Below, in pieces: positions 24,447 through 33,490 of a DNA stretch of 64,000 nucleotides. The stretch comes from Microbacterium sp. KUDC0406 (GTDB lineage Bacteria; Actinomycetota; Actinomycetes; Actinomycetales; Microbacteriaceae), in the NCBI RefSeq assembly GCF_021582875.1, contig NZ_CP091138.1:2170001-2234000 (forward strand), in the 5' to 3' direction. The notes below the pieces were generated by a model. That model was not told the origin of the DNA. It saw nothing but the letters and a program-made list of their open reading frames with translations, and made no database searches. Position numbers and translations under genes: made by a program. Numbering within the stretch: the stretch's first letter is position 1; every line of letters begins with the position of its first letter.

Positions 24447-26225
24447 TCAGCCCTCCTCAGGAGCGGTGGGGGTCTTGCGGGACTCGGAGTGCCGCGGTGC
24501 GGAGCCGTCGAGCAGCCGCTCGTGTCCGCTCGCGAGGTCGTCGACAGCGGAGGCCAGAGTCGGATCCTCGCCACGGGCGAGGCCAGCGTACTCCAGCGTG
24601 ACGCCGTCGTCACGGGGGGTCGCCTTCACCCACATCCGCCGACGCGGCACGAACAGCGCCAGTGCGAGGCCGACCAGGGCGAGCACGGCGAACACCAGCA
24701 CCCAGACCGCGGACTCGTCGTGATGGATCTGCAGCGAGACGTAGCGCTTCACCGACTTCGTGAAGTCCTTCGCCCCGGCGGGCGACTCGTCCTCGAAGGT
24801 GACGGTGCCCATGCCGTTCGGCAGCTCGGCGGTCTTTCCGGGTTCGAGCTCGATCGACTTCACGTCGGTTCCGCGGCCGGTCAGCTTGTCCATCGGGTTG
24901 GTGTCGAGCACGTACACCGACTGCGGGGTCCCGTCGTCGATGCCCAGATCGCCGACGTACACGTCGAGTGTGAGCAGCGGTCCGTACAGGTCGGGATAGG
25001 CCGACGTGTACGCACCGGTGGAGAGCTTCCCCGCCGTCGGGTAGAAGAAGCCGGTCAGCGCCATCTGCTCCGGCATCCCGTCCGGCACCTTCAGTACGCC
25101 GAGCGAGGTCATGTTGTTGTCCTGCGGCAGGAATGCGACGGGTCCGCTGGTGACCACCTCGCCCTCGGCGTTGCGCACGGTGATGCTCGGCGCGTAGCCG
25201 TTGCCGAGCAGGTACACCTTGTCGGCGCCGATGCCCAGCGGGTGGTTCACCCTGACCGCGCCCTTGTGCTCGGAGTCGTCTGCCTCGGTGACCGTGACGT
25301 TCGCCGAGAAGTCGCCCGCCTGTCCGGCGCCGGCCGTGCCCGGGGGCTGATAGGCGATGTCGAAGGAGTCCAGCGTCATCCGGTAGGGCTGCAGGGCATC
25401 GTCGCCCACGAAGCGCCCGCGGTTGATCGAGTCGTAGTCGGTGAGGATGTTGACGAAGTTCCTGCCTTCGATCACGACCTTCTGCCCGGTGTAGGCGAAT
25501 CCGCCGCCCACGCCGACGGCGACCAGCACGCCCAGCAGCGAGATGTGGAACACGAGGTTGCCGGTCTCGCGCAGGTAGCCACGCTCGGCGGAGACCGAGC
25601 GCACGGTGCCCCGGTCGTAGCGCGCCACCCGGTACCCGAGCGCCTTGAGTTGCTTCTGCGCGACGTCGATCGCGCGGCCCGCGCCGGCGTCGTGGGTCGC
25701 TGAGCCCGTCGGAGCGTCCGGCCCGTCGACGGACTCAGGGACCCAGCTGCGCTCGAGATGATCGTCCAGTCTCGACAGCCGTGCCGGTGTGCGCGGCGGC
25801 TGCGCGCGCAGCGCCTTCAGATGGTGCTTGATGCGCGGGATGATGCAGCCGATGAGCGACAGGAACAGCAGCAGGTAGATCGCCGAGAACCAGGGCGACG
25901 TGTACACGTCGAACAGGCTGAGCCTGTCCAGCACGGGGAACAGATCGGGGTTGTCGGCCTTCCACTTGATCACGCCGTTCGGGTCGGCGGAGCGCTGCGG
26001 GAAGATCGAGCCCGGGATCGCGGCGATCGCGAGTACGAGCAGCAGGATGATCGCGACGCGCATCGAGGTCAGCTGACGCCACCCCCAGCGCAGCCAGCCG
26101 GTGAAGCCGAGCTTCGGCTGCGCGATGTCGTCGCCGGGCGCCTCGGAGTCGATGTGGTCGGCCGGCCGCAGCGGATCGGTCTCGGCAGACGCGCCGGCGC
26201 GCACGTCAGAGCGGGAGGATGACAC
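24447..26225 (-). CDS. resB: cytochrome c biogenesis protein ResB
   Basis: 592 residues. Three N-proximal helices (VAIILLLVLAIAAIPGSIFPQ; IYLLLFLSLIGCIIP; LVFHISLLGVLVAVGVGGG), a large extracytoplasmic domain and a final helix near residue 520 match ResB/Ccs1. It partners CcsB in System II cytochrome c maturation. Start GTG 26225 overlaps ccdA by 20 bp; GTG 26204 is an alternative just after the ccdA stop. Neither has a clear ribosome site, suggesting coupling. Residues about 160-177 are encoded by an in-frame palindromic repeat (25693-25744), in a loop after the second helix where an insertion would be tolerated. Confidence 0.92.
   Translation of the reverse strand: MSSSRSDVRAGASAETDPLRPADHIDSEAPGDDIAQPKLGFTGWLRWGWRQLTSMRVAIILLLVLAIAAIPGSIFPQRSADPNGVIKWKADNPDLFPVLDRLSLFDVYTSPWFSAIYLLLFLSLIGCIIPRIKHHLKALRAQPPRTPARLSRLDDHLERSWVPESVDGPDAPTGSATHDAGAGRAIDVAQKQLKALGYRVARYDRGTVRSVSAERGYLRETGNLVFHISLLGVLVAVGVGGGFAYTGQKVVIEGRNFVNILTDYDSINRGRFVGDDALQPYRMTLDSFDIAYQPPGTAGAGQAGDFSANVTVTEADDSEHKGAVRVNHPLGIGADKVYLLGNGYAPSITVRNAEGEVVTSGPVAFLPQDNNMTSLGVLKVPDGMPEQMALTGFFYPTAGKLSTGAYTSAYPDLYGPLLTLDVYVGDLGIDDGTPQSVYVLDTNPMDKLTGRGTDVKSIELEPGKTAELPNGMGTVTFEDESPAGAKDFTKSVKRYVSLQIHHDESAVWVLVFAVLALVGLALALFVPRRRMWVKATPRDDGVTLEYAGLARGEDPTLASAVDDLASGHERLLDGSAPRHSESRKTPTAPEEG
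25693..25744. repeat. palindromic repeat family B inside resB
   Basis: TGGGTCGCTGAGCCCGTC (25693-25710) and its imperfect complement ending at 25744 (15 of 18 positions) form a hairpin. The same element occurs between genes at 27628-27700, 35336-35361 and 38600-38702. Here it is translated as WVPESVDG ... TGSATHD. Confidence 0.75.
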
Positions 26226-26979
26226 TGCCCATCACCGCCCCCAGGCGCGAGATGATCTGGGTCCAGACGCCGGTCACCATGAGCACTCCGAGCAGAATCA
26301 GCAGCACGCCTCCGATGATGTTGATGACGCGGATGTGCCGGCGCAGGAAGCCGACGGTCCTCGTGGCCCATCCGAACCCGAGCGCGATGAGCAGGAACGG
26401 GATGCCGAGGCCCAGCGAGTAGGCGACGCCGAGCAGCGCCGCACGGCCCGGCGTGCCGACGTTGGCCGACAGCGCGGAGATCGCAGCCAGCGTCGGGCCG
26501 AGACAGGGCGCCCAGCCGAGGCCGAGCGCGACACCCAGCAGCGGCGCCCCGATCAGGCCCGTGGCCGAGCTCACGTGCATCCGCCACTCGCGCTGCGCGA
26601 ACCCGAAGAACCCGAGGAAGACCAGTCCCATCGCGATGATCACGACGCCCAGGATGCGGGTGATCAGCGGCATCCACTCGAGGAGGAACATCCCGGCGGT
26701 GCCGAACAGCACGGTCATGCAGACGAACACGACCGTGAAGCCGAGGATGAACAGCAGTACTCCGAGCAGGAGCCGGCCGCGCCCTCCTCCGTTCGTTGAG
26801 CGAGCGGAGCGAGACGAAACGCCTCCGGCATCCGCCCCCACCGCTCCCCCGATGAACCCCAGGTAGCCGGGCACGAGCGGCAGCACGCACGGGGAGAGGA
26901 ACGAGATCAGACCGGCCAGCATCGCCAGCGGAAGGGCGAGCCAGAGCGCGCCCGATCCGATGACGTCCGCGGGATTCAC
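26206..26979 (-). CDS. ccdA: cytochrome c biogenesis/thiol-transfer protein CcdA
   Basis: 257 residues with six helices. The redox cysteines are in the paired motifs SFLSPCVLPLVPGYLGFIGG (helix 1) and LGWAPCLGPTLAAI (helix 4). CcdA carries electrons from cytoplasmic thioredoxin across the membrane to ResA, which keeps apocytochrome c thiols reduced. GTG 26979 gives a GTGA overlap with the resA stop; the longer frame reads through resA. A palindromic repeat (26790-26820) is translated in frame as SSRSARSTNG in the loop between helices 1 and 2. Confidence 0.92.
   Translation of the reverse strand: MNPADVIGSGALWLALPLAMLAGLISFLSPCVLPLVPGYLGFIGGAVGADAGGVSSRSARSTNGGGRGRLLLGVLLFILGFTVVFVCMTVLFGTAGMFLLEWMPLITRILGVVIIAMGLVFLGFFGFAQREWRMHVSSATGLIGAPLLGVALGLGWAPCLGPTLAAISALSANVGTPGRAALLGVAYSLGLGIPFLLIALGFGWATRTVGFLRRHIRVINIIGGVLLILLGVLMVTGVWTQIISRLGAVMGSVILPL
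26790..26820 (-). repeat. palindromic repeat family A inside ccdA
   Basis: The minus strand reads GTTTCGTCTCGCTCCGCTCG then CTCAACGA, the same core as at 14231-14262. It encodes SSRSARSTNG between the first two membrane helices. Confidence 0.8.
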
Positions 26980-27578
26980 GCCTTCTCCGCGAGGATGTCC
27001 TGCACCAGGGTGGTCAGCACGGAGGGCCCGTCGATCGGGCCGACGATGCGCGCGGCGACCCGGCCCTGTGCGTCGAGCACCAGGGTGACCGGCGGCGCCT
27101 GGATCGGCGTGACCTTGGCGAAGGCGAGCTTGGCCTTGCCGCTGTCCGCATCCATGATGCTCGGATAGGTGACGCCGAACTCCTTGTTGAACGCCTTCGC
27201 CGTGTCGGCCTGGTCGTAGATGTTCACGCCGACGAAGGTGACGCCGTCGCCCTTGTTCTTCTGCCAGGCCGACTCGAGATCCTTCGCCTCGACGCGACAC
27301 GGACCGCAGGTGGCGTACCAGAAGTTGACCACCAGCACGCCGCCGGCAGCGTCGGCACTGTCGAACTGCTCGCCGGCCTCGGTGGTGCCTGCGAACTCGA
27401 TCGGGGCCCTGCGGTCTGCAGGCTTGATCTCCTGGACACGGATGTCGTTCGAGCTGTAGACGGTGTCGCCCTTGCCGAACTCGTCCGCTGCGGGATCATT
27501 GGCCGTGCAGGCACTCAATCCGATGGCGAACACCGCGGCGAGCGCGGCGGCGATCACGGGACGTACACGGCGGGACAC
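26976..27578 (-). CDS. resA: TlpA/ResA-family thiol-disulfide lipoprotein
   Basis: 200 residues. A lipoprotein signal ends in GLSA-Cys24, anchoring the protein outside. The thioredoxin fold carries the catalytic pair in NFWYATCGPCRVEAK (Cys91, Cys94) and the cis-proline region PIQAPPVTLVLD. It reduces the CxxCH disulfide of apocytochromes c before haem ligation and is recharged by CcdA. It is the first gene of the resA-ccdA-resB-ccsB operon and starts at GTG 27578. Confidence 0.92.
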   Translation of the reverse strand: MSRRVRPVIAAALAAVFAIGLSACTANDPAADEFGKGDTVYSSNDIRVQEIKPADRRAPIEFAGTTEAGEQFDSADAAGGVLVVNFWYATCGPCRVEAKDLESAWQKNKGDGVTFVGVNIYDQADTAKAFNKEFGVTYPSIMDADSGKAKLAFAKVTPIQAPPVTLVLDAQGRVAARIVGPIDGPSVLTTLVQDILAEKA

Positions 27579-27627
27579 GCTGGGAATCGTACGCGTGAAG
27601 CCTATGCACGTTCTGTAAGGTGCCCCC

Positions 27628-27700
27628 CTTCGCGGGCTCAGGGAACCATGGGTCGCTGAGCCCGTCGAAGCGTCGTGGGTCGCTGAGCCTGTCGAAGCGT
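27628..27700. repeat. family B palindromes downstream of the phosphatase gene
   Basis: An inverted pair (27628-27641 and 27656-27670, CTTCGCGGGCTCAG against CTGAGCCCGTCGAAG) is followed by a second copy GGGTCGCTGAGCCTGTCGAA at 27678-27697. It lies just after the minus-strand phosphatase stop and probably serves as its terminator. Confidence 0.65.
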
Positions 27701-27702
27701 CG

Positions 27703-28326
27703 TCAGACCGCGCCCAGGTCGATGCCGGACGCCGCGGGCTCGGCGTAGTCGACCTCGCGCCACACGTCGCCGACGCGCTCGAAGCTCGTGATGCTGCTCA
27801 GCGCGCAGCGCCGGGTGCGCGGATCGTGCCGCAGCCTCAGGCCGGCGACGCGGCGATGCGTGATCCAGATCGGCGCCTGATGCGACACGAAGACGACATC
27901 GCCAAGGGCCGCGGCATCCCAGGCGTCGTCCATCGCCGCGATCATGCGATCGGCGATCGACTCGTAGGGCTCGCCCCAGCTGGGCAGGCTCGGGTTGCGC
28001 AGCTGCCACCAGTTCACCGGGTTGCGCAGCGCCTTCCGCATCCGCCTGCCCTCGAAGACGTTGGCGGGCTCGATGATGCGCTCCTCGAGGACGGGAGTGA
28101 GATCGAAGGCCGCGGCGATCGGCGCGGCCGACTCCTGGGTGCGCTCCAGCGGGGAGCAGCGCAGCTCGGTCACCTCGCGTCCGAGCGACACGAGGTGGTC
28201 GGCAGCGGCCTGCGCCATCCCGCGTCCCGCCTCGCTGAGGTGGTAGTCGGGGAGCCTGCCGTAGAGCACACGGTCGGGATTGTGCACCTCGCCGTGCCGG
28301 ACGAGGTGCAGCAGGGATGCCGGCAC
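27703..28326 (-). CDS. histidine phosphatase family protein (phosphoglycerate-mutase-like)
   Basis: 207 residues. The catalytic histidine is in HLVRHGEVHN (residues 7-16), a second-site Arg/His pattern follows (ELRCSPLERTQESA, and HQAPIWITHRRVAG with the second His). These proteins transfer phosphate through a phospho-histidine. Substrates range from phosphosugars to cobalamin or nucleotide intermediates and cannot be told here. The GTG start at 28326 is three bases after the DUF5684 gene stop, so the two are probably in one transcript. Confidence 0.88.
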   Translation of the reverse strand: MPASLLHLVRHGEVHNPDRVLYGRLPDYHLSEAGRGMAQAAADHLVSLGREVTELRCSPLERTQESAAPIAAAFDLTPVLEERIIEPANVFEGRRMRKALRNPVNWWQLRNPSLPSWGEPYESIADRMIAAMDDAWDAAALGDVVFVSHQAPIWITHRRVAGLRLRHDPRTRRCALSSITSFERVGDVWREVDYAEPAASGIDLGAV

Positions 28327-28329
28327 GGT

Positions 28330-28719
28330 TCAGGCCCGGCTGTACTTCGCGTCGCCGAAGCCGATGATGAAGTACCCGATGAAGGGGAGCAGCCAGAGCA
28401 GGAAGAACGAGAAGGCGCCGCCCTTGCCGAACCTCGCCCCGAGCTTGACCGCCACGATGATCGCGAAGACGATGTTGACGATCGGGATCAGGTACAGCAG
28501 CGCCATCCAGCCCGAGTATCCGGCGATCTTCACGAGGAAGATCGTGTTCACGATGGGGATGATCGCGAGGATGCCCGGGTAGCCCGCCTTCGTGAAGACC
28601 TTCCACAGCGCGACGACCACGAGCACGTAGACGGCCAGCATGATGAACCCGGTCGAGCCGCCGAACACGGCGCCCCAGAGACTGTCGACGGAATCGGTCA
28701 CATCGGCTGCGTGGATCAT
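28330..28719 (-). CDS. DUF5684-family membrane protein
   Basis: 129 residues with four short helices and the pattern typical of DUF5684: AGYPGILAIIPIVNTIFLVKIAGYSG, then ALLYLIPIVNIVFAIIVAVKL and FGKGGAFSFFLLWLLPFIGY. Function is unknown; some relatives are fused to signal peptidases. ATG 28719 is chosen over earlier starts because membrane-protein sequence begins soon after and the extra residues upstream look non-coding. It is divergent from aspS and upstream of the phosphatase gene. Confidence 0.75.
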   Translation of the reverse strand: MIHAADVTDSVDSLWGAVFGGSTGFIMLAVYVLVVVALWKVFTKAGYPGILAIIPIVNTIFLVKIAGYSGWMALLYLIPIVNIVFAIIVAVKLGARFGKGGAFSFFLLWLLPFIGYFIIGFGDAKYSRA

Positions 28720-28790
28720 GGGGCGAGTCTCATCCGGACGGCCCACGTAAACTGGGCTGATATCCCGTCCCCTATCAGGAGGAATTCTCC

Positions 28791-30575
28791 GTGCTTCGCA
28801 CACACACGGCAGGCTCATTGCGAGCCGAGCACATCGGTCAGACCGTCACCCTCACGGGTTGGGTCGATCGTCGTCGTGATCACGGAGGAGTCGCGTTCAT
28901 CGATCTGCGGGATGCCTCGGGCATCGCGCAGGTCGTCATCCGCGACGAGGAGATCGCGCATCCGCTGCGCAGCGAGTTCGTGCTGAAGGTCACCGGTGAG
29001 GTCTCGCTGCGCCCGGAGGGCAACGCGAACCCGAACCTGCCCTCGGGCGAGATCGAGGTCGTCGCCACCGACGTGGTGGTGCTGAACGAGTCGGCTCCGC
29101 TGCCGTTCCAGGTCTCCACCGGGCTCGAGGGCACCGACCCCGTCGGCGAGGAGGTGCGCCTCAAGCACCGCTACCTCGACCTGCGCCGGCCGGAGCCCGC
29201 CGCGGCCATGCGCCTGCGTTCGCAGGTCTACAAGGCGATCCGCGATGTGCTGCACGAGCGCGAGTTCATCGAGGTCGAAACCCCGACGCTGACCCGCTCC
29301 ACGCCGGAGGGCGCCCGCGACTTCCTGGTTCCGGCGCGCCTGCACCCGGGCAGCTGGTACGCCCTGCCGCAGTCGCCGCAGCTGTTCAAGCAGCTGCTCA
29401 TGGTCGGCGGCATCGAGAAGTACTACCAGATCGCGCGCTGCTACCGCGATGAGGACTTCCGCGCCGACCGTCAGCCCGAGTTCACGCAGCTCGACATCGA
29501 GATGAGCTTCGTCGACCAGGAGGACGTCATCGAGATGATGGAGTCCGTCATCCAGGCGATGTGGGCCACCATCGGCGTCGAGGTGCAGACCCCGCTGCCC
29601 CGCATGACCTACGCCGACGCGATGGCGAAGTACGGTTCGGACAAGCCCGACCTGCGCTTCGGCCTGCCGATCGTCGAGGCGACCTCGTACTTCGCCGAGA
29701 CCCCGTTCCGGGTGTTCCAGTCGGAGTACGTCGGCGCGGTGCTCATGCCCGGCGGCGCCTCGCAGCCGCGCAAGCAGCTCGACGCCTGGCAGGACTGGGC
29801 GAAGCAGCGCGGAGCCCGCGGTCTCGCCTACGTCCTGTTCAACGAGGACGGCACGCTCGGCGGCCCTGTCGCCAAGAACCTCTCCGAGTCGGAGCAGGAG
29901 GGTCTCGCCCAGCTCGTGGGCGCGAAGCCCGGCGACTGCGCCTTTTTCGCCGCCGGCTCGACCAAGGACAGCCGCGCGCTTCTCGGCGCGGCGCGCGTCG
30001 AGATCGGCCGACGACTCGGTCTGCTCGACCCCGACGTGTTCGCCTTCACCTGGGTGATGGACGCCCCGATGTTCGAGCCGGCCGCCGATGCTGTGGCATC
30101 CGGCGACGTGGCCGTGGGCGCCGGCGCCTGGACCGCCGTGCACCACGCGTTCACCGGCCCGAAGCCGGAGTTCGAGGACACCTTCGACACCGACCCGGGC
30201 TCGGCTCTGGCGTACGCGTACGACATCGTGTGCAACGGCTCCGAACTCGGCGGCGGATCGATCCGCATCCACCGCGAGGACATCCAGAAGCGCGTCTTCA
30301 AGGTCATGGGCATCAGCGAGGAGCAGGCGCAGGAGAAGTTCGGCTTCCTGCTCGACGCCTTCAAGTTCGGTGCGCCGCCGCACGGCGGCATCGCGCTGGG
30401 CATGGACCGCGTGCTGCAGCACCTGACCAAGACAGAGTCGATCCGCGAGGTGATCGCGTTCCCGAAGTCGGGCAACGGCTTCGACCCGCTCACCGAGGCG
30501 CCGGGCGCCATCACGCCCGAGCAGCGCGCCGAGGCCGGCGTCGACTTCGTCCCCGAGGACGACGAGCAGGAGTGA
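28791..30575 (+). CDS. aspS: aspartyl-tRNA synthetase
   Basis: 594 residues, the length of bacterial-type AspRS. The N-terminal OB-fold binds the anticodon ([26 protein letters not shown]). Class II motif 2 is visible as [25 protein letters not shown] (split here as [10 protein letters not shown] and PEFTQLDIE) and motif 3 near the end as [14 protein letters not shown]. The bacterial GAD insertion lies between. GTG 28791 follows AGGAGG by eight bases. It charges tRNA-Asp in the cytoplasm; whether it also charges tRNA-Asn is not judged. A large repeat array begins nine bases after its stop. Confidence 0.97.
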   Translation: MLRTHTAGSLRAEHIGQTVTLTGWVDRRRDHGGVAFIDLRDASGIAQVVIRDEEIAHPLRSEFVLKVTGEVSLRPEGNANPNLPSGEIEVVATDVVVLNESAPLPFQVSTGLEGTDPVGEEVRLKHRYLDLRRPEPAAAMRLRSQVYKAIRDVLHEREFIEVETPTLTRSTPEGARDFLVPARLHPGSWYALPQSPQLFKQLLMVGGIEKYYQIARCYRDEDFRADRQPEFTQLDIEMSFVDQEDVIEMMESVIQAMWATIGVEVQTPLPRMTYADAMAKYGSDKPDLRFGLPIVEATSYFAETPFRVFQSEYVGAVLMPGGASQPRKQLDAWQDWAKQRGARGLAYVLFNEDGTLGGPVAKNLSESEQEGLAQLVGAKPGDCAFFAAGSTKDSRALLGAARVEIGRRLGLLDPDVFAFTWVMDAPMFEPAADAVASGDVAVGAGAWTAVHHAFTGPKPEFEDTFDTDPGSALAYAYDIVCNGSELGGGSIRIHREDIQKRVFKVMGISEEQAQEKFGFLLDAFKFGAPPHGGIALGMDRVLQHLTKTESIREVIAFPKSGNGFDPLTEAPGAITPEQRAEAGVDFVPEDDEQE

Positions 30576-30583
30576 CCCAGTCC

Positions 30584-31048
30584 GGTCGCCCCGCGAGCGA
30601 GGAACGAGCGAGACGAAACGCGTTGCGCGTTGCGGGGCACGTCACGACGTTTCGTCTCTGCGTTTCGACTCGCTTCGCTCGCTCAACGACCAGATGGTCG
30701 TACCTCCCCGGTCGTTGAGCGAGCGAGGAACGAGCGAGACGAAACGCGCCACGCCTTCCGAGGCACGTCACGGCGTTTCGTCTCTGCGTTTCGACTCGCT
30801 TCGCTCGCTCAACGACCACCGCTCGCTCAACGACCGGATGGTCGTATCTCCCCGGTCGCCCCGCGAGCGAGGAACGAGCGAGACGAAACGCGCCACGTCT
30901 TCCGAGGCACGTCACGACGTTTCGTCTCTGCGTTTCGACTCGCTTCGCTCGCTCAACGACCACCGCTCGCTCAACGACCGGATGGTCGTACCTCCCGGTC
31001 GCCCCGCGAGCGAGGAACGAGCGAGACGAAACGCGTTGCGCGTTGCGG
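30584..31048. repeat. array of family A palindromes (three and a half units)
   Basis: The 485 bp between aspS and the GNAT gene hold nothing but repeats. Units begin at 30584, 30710, 30854 and 30997 (spacing about 126, 144 and 143 bp). Each opens with GGTCG(TTGAGC or CCCCGC)GAGCGAGG, continues AACGAGCGAGACGAAACGC, and closes with the complement ending GCTCGCTCAACGACC, so each unit can fold into a long stem. The middle GCACGTCACGACG differs slightly between units. The last unit is cut just before the GNAT start. Confidence 0.85.
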
Positions 31049-31060
31049 GAGACTGGTTCC

Positions 31061-31573
31061 ATGCTCGACGCACTCCCCCTGCCGCATCCGTTCGATTCCC
31101 GTGCCGGCGAGGCGGTGCTGCGCCGGGCGACGTCGGCAGACACGGATGCCGTGATCGCCCTGCTCGCGGATGACCCGATCAGCGCGTCGCGCGGCGACCA
31201 GGCATCCGACGCCGACCGTCCCGCATACGCCGCCGCCCTCGTCGAGATCCTCGATGACCCGTCGAACGACCTGCTCATCGTCGAACTCGACGGCGCGGTC
31301 GTCGGCACGCTGCAGCTCACCCTGATCCCGGGGATGGCGCGGCAGGGCGCGAAGCGCCTGCTCGTCGAGGCGGTGCGGGTCAGCAGCGCGCTGCGCTCCG
31401 CCGGCATCGGTTCCGCGACGATGCGCTGGGTGGCGGATGCCGCAGCCCCCGCGCTCGGGGCGGCGATGGTGCAGCTCACCTCCGATGCCGCCCGCACCGA
31501 CGCGCACCGCTTCTACGAGCGGCTGGGCTACGTCGGCTCGCACGTCGGCTTCAAGTACCGCGTGCCACGCTGA
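31061..31573 (+). CDS. GNAT-family N-acetyltransferase
   Basis: 170 residues. The GNAT fold is seen from AVLRRATSADTDAVIALLAD at the N-terminus, through GAVVGTLQLTLIP, the acetyl-CoA loop VSSALRSAGIGSATMRWV (pattern R-x2-G-x-G) to the C-terminal AHRFYERLGYVGSHVGFKY. It acetylates an amine of a small molecule or protein; substrate unknown. ATG 31061 is used rather than the TTG at 31043, since the latter lies in the repeat array. A GGGAG derived from the array edge sits about nine bases upstream and may act as ribosome site. Confidence 0.88.
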   Translation: MLDALPLPHPFDSRAGEAVLRRATSADTDAVIALLADDPISASRGDQASDADRPAYAAALVEILDDPSNDLLIVELDGAVVGTLQLTLIPGMARQGAKRLLVEAVRVSSALRSAGIGSATMRWVADAAAPALGAAMVQLTSDAARTDAHRFYERLGYVGSHVGFKYRVPR

Positions 31574-31664
31574 CAGAGACTCAGTGCTTCCCTCGGAGCG
31601 GCTTCGACGCTACGGTCATGCCTGAGGGAAACATCCCTCGGACCCGAACGAGAGGAGCCGCCCT

Positions 31665-31847
31665 ATGGCAGGCAGGTTCGAGCTCTACACAGGCAAGAGC
31701 GGCGATTGGCGTTTCCGACTGAAGGCCGGCAATGGCGAGGTCATCGCCACAGGCCAGGGCTACTCGTCCAAGGCGAGTGCTCTGAACGGCATCGACTCGG
31801 TGAGACGCAACGCCGCTGACGCAGAAGTCGTCGAAGTCGACGGCTGA
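31665..31847 (+). CDS. YegP/DUF1508-family small protein
   Basis: 60 residues forming a single DUF1508 repeat: FELYTGKSGDWRFRLKAGNGEVIATGQGY followed by SKASALNGIDSVRRNA. Two-repeat versions such as E. coli YegP are known structurally but not functionally. ATG 31665 is preceded by GAGAGGAG. A strong terminator follows ten bases after the stop, so it is a single-gene transcript or the end of the aspS-side unit. Confidence 0.85.
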   Translation: MAGRFELYTGKSGDWRFRLKAGNGEVIATGQGYSSKASALNGIDSVRRNAADAEVVEVDG

Positions 31848-31856
31848 GAGATCAGT

Positions 31857-31914
31857 ACAGAGAGGATGCTGGGACCCTTCGACGAGTTCAGGGACCCAGC
31901 ATCCTTTTCTGTGC
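31857..31914. terminator. intrinsic terminator between convergent yegP-like and ABC genes
   Basis: GGATGCTGGG (31864-31873) pairs with CCCAGCATCC (31894-31903), extended by ACAGAG/TTCTGT outside. TTTTCT follows the stem on the plus strand and an A-rich stretch precedes it, so it can stop transcription from both sides. The loop contains a family B-like core (CCCTTCGACGAGTTCAGGG). Confidence 0.75.
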
Positions 31915-31923
31915 GCTGAACGA

Positions 31924-32679
31924 TCAGAGCACGCGGGACAGGAAGTCCTTCGTGCGCTGATGCTGCGGGTTCGCGAGCACCTCGTGCGGGTCGCCCTGCT
32001 CGACGATGTTGCCGTCGGCCATGAAGATCAGGCGCGAGCCCACCTCGCGGGCGAAGCCCATCTCGTGCGTGACCACCAGCATGGTCATGCCCTCGTCGGC
32101 CAGCTGACGCATCACCTGCAGCACCTCGCCGACCAGCTCGGGGTCGAGCGCCGAGGTCGGCTCGTCGAAGAGCATCATGTCGGGGTTCATGCACAGTGCG
32201 CGCGCGATCGCGACGCGCTGCTGCTGTCCTCCGGAGAGGTGGCTCGGGTAGGCGTCGACCTTGTCGGAGAGCCCCACCCTGTCGAGCATCTCCCTGGCGA
32301 TCCGCTCGGCCTCGCCCTTCGAGCGCCGCTTCACCTGCCGCTGCGCGATCGTGAGGTTGCCCAGCACGTTCATGTGCGGGAACAGGTTGAAGCTCTGGAA
32401 CACCATGCCGATGCGCTGACGGACCCGGTCGATGTCGGCGTCCTCGTCGGTGATGTCGATGCCCTCGATGAACACCTTCCCGCCGGTGGGTTCCTCGAGC
32501 AGATTCACCGAGCGCAGCAGAGTGGACTTGCCCGACCCGGACGGGCCGATGATGCACACCACCTCGCCGGCCTGCACGGTGAGATCGATGCCCTTGAGCA
32601 CCTCGTTCTCGCCGAACGTCTTCACCAGTCCCTGCACGTCGATCGCGGGGGCGTGCACATCGATCGCTTCCGTGGTCAT
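31924..32679 (-). CDS. polar amino-acid ABC transporter ATPase
   Basis: 251 residues. Walker A is [13 protein letters not shown], the Q-loop is in [13 protein letters not shown], the signature is [17 protein letters not shown], Walker B is [13 protein letters not shown] and the H-loop is [10 protein letters not shown]. The closest families are GlnQ/GluA. It powers uptake of glutamate, glutamine or a related amino acid. ATG 32679 overlaps the permease stop as ATGA; the longer frame to 33198 reads through the permease and is rejected. Confidence 0.95.
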   Translation of the reverse strand: MTTEAIDVHAPAIDVQGLVKTFGENEVLKGIDLTVQAGEVVCIIGPSGSGKSTLLRSVNLLEEPTGGKVFIEGIDITDEDADIDRVRQRIGMVFQSFNLFPHMNVLGNLTIAQRQVKRRSKGEAERIAREMLDRVGLSDKVDAYPSHLSGGQQQRVAIARALCMNPDMMLFDEPTSALDPELVGEVLQVMRQLADEGMTMLVVTHEMGFAREVGSRLIFMADGNIVEQGDPHEVLANPQHQRTKDFLSRVL

Positions 32680-33470
32680 CGTTCCCTCGCCAATCTGCGC
32701 TCGAGACGTGCGGTCAATCGCGTGAGCGGGATCGTCACGATCAGGTAGAGCAGCGCTGCCATCACCATCGGCGTGGCATTCGCATACATGGACAGGCCGT
32801 TGCGGGCGTACGTGGTCAGCTCGTAGGTGAGCGGGGTCGCACCGATCACGAAGAACAGCGAGGTGTCCTTCAGCAGCAGCACGAACTCGTTCGTGAGCGG
32901 CGGGATGATGATGCGGAAGCCCTGCGGCAGCACGATGAAGAACATCGTCCGCATCGGCGACATCCCCAGCGACCGGGCCGCCTCGGTCTGCCCCTTCGGC
33001 ACCGCCTGGATACCGGCGCGGATCGTCTCGGCCATGTACGCCGAGGCCACCACGATCAGGGCGAGCGTCGCAGCCCCGACTGGGCCACCGGGGATCTTCA
33101 TCCCCTTCATGGCGATCGGCAGCATGAGCCCGAACGCGAAGATCGTCATCAGGGCGGGGATGCCTCGGAAGAACTCGATCCACACCGTCGCGATCCACCG
33201 GAACGGCGGGATGCTGCTGAGCTTCATCAGCGCGAGCACGACGGCGAGCACGAGCCCGCCGGAGAACGACGCGATGGTGAACAGGAGCGTGTTCTTCAGG
33301 CCGATGGTGATGATGCCGGGCAGCATCTGCATCGCGACCTCGGGGTTCGCGAACTGCTTCCCCACGGTCTGCCAGTCGGTCGCGACAACCACCCAGATCG
33401 CCACCGCGACGAGCACGGCATACACCGTGTAGTGGTACAGCCGCGTGCGGGTCCTCTTCTTCAGAGCCAT
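32676..33470 (-). CDS. polar amino-acid ABC transporter permease
   Basis: 264 residues with about five helices. The HisMQ-type signature follows the first third ([21 protein letters not shown]) and the EAA loop is [29 protein letters not shown] single permease gene is present, so it may act as a homodimer. It starts with ATG at 33470, 20 bp after the binding-protein stop, and overlaps the ATPase start. Confidence 0.93.
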   Translation of the reverse strand: MALKKRTRTRLYHYTVYAVLVAVAIWVVVATDWQTVGKQFANPEVAMQMLPGIITIGLKNTLLFTIASFSGGLVLAVVLALMKLSSIPPFRWIATVWIEFFRGIPALMTIFAFGLMLPIAMKGMKIPGGPVGAATLALIVVASAYMAETIRAGIQAVPKGQTEAARSLGMSPMRTMFFIVLPQGFRIIIPPLTNEFVLLLKDTSLFFVIGATPLTYELTTYARNGLSMYANATPMVMAALLYLIVTIPLTRLTARLERRLARER

Positions 33471-33490
33471 GTCAGCGGGTCACGCCGCCG

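Noticed and set aside
30584..31048. A CRISPR array
   Set aside because: Units are long palindromes with nearly identical middles; there are no unique spacers and no cas genes.
31924..33198. A 424-codon ATPase with long N-terminus
   Set aside because: The first 173 codons are the out-of-frame reading of the permease gene; ATG 32679 overlaps the permease stop as in normal operons.
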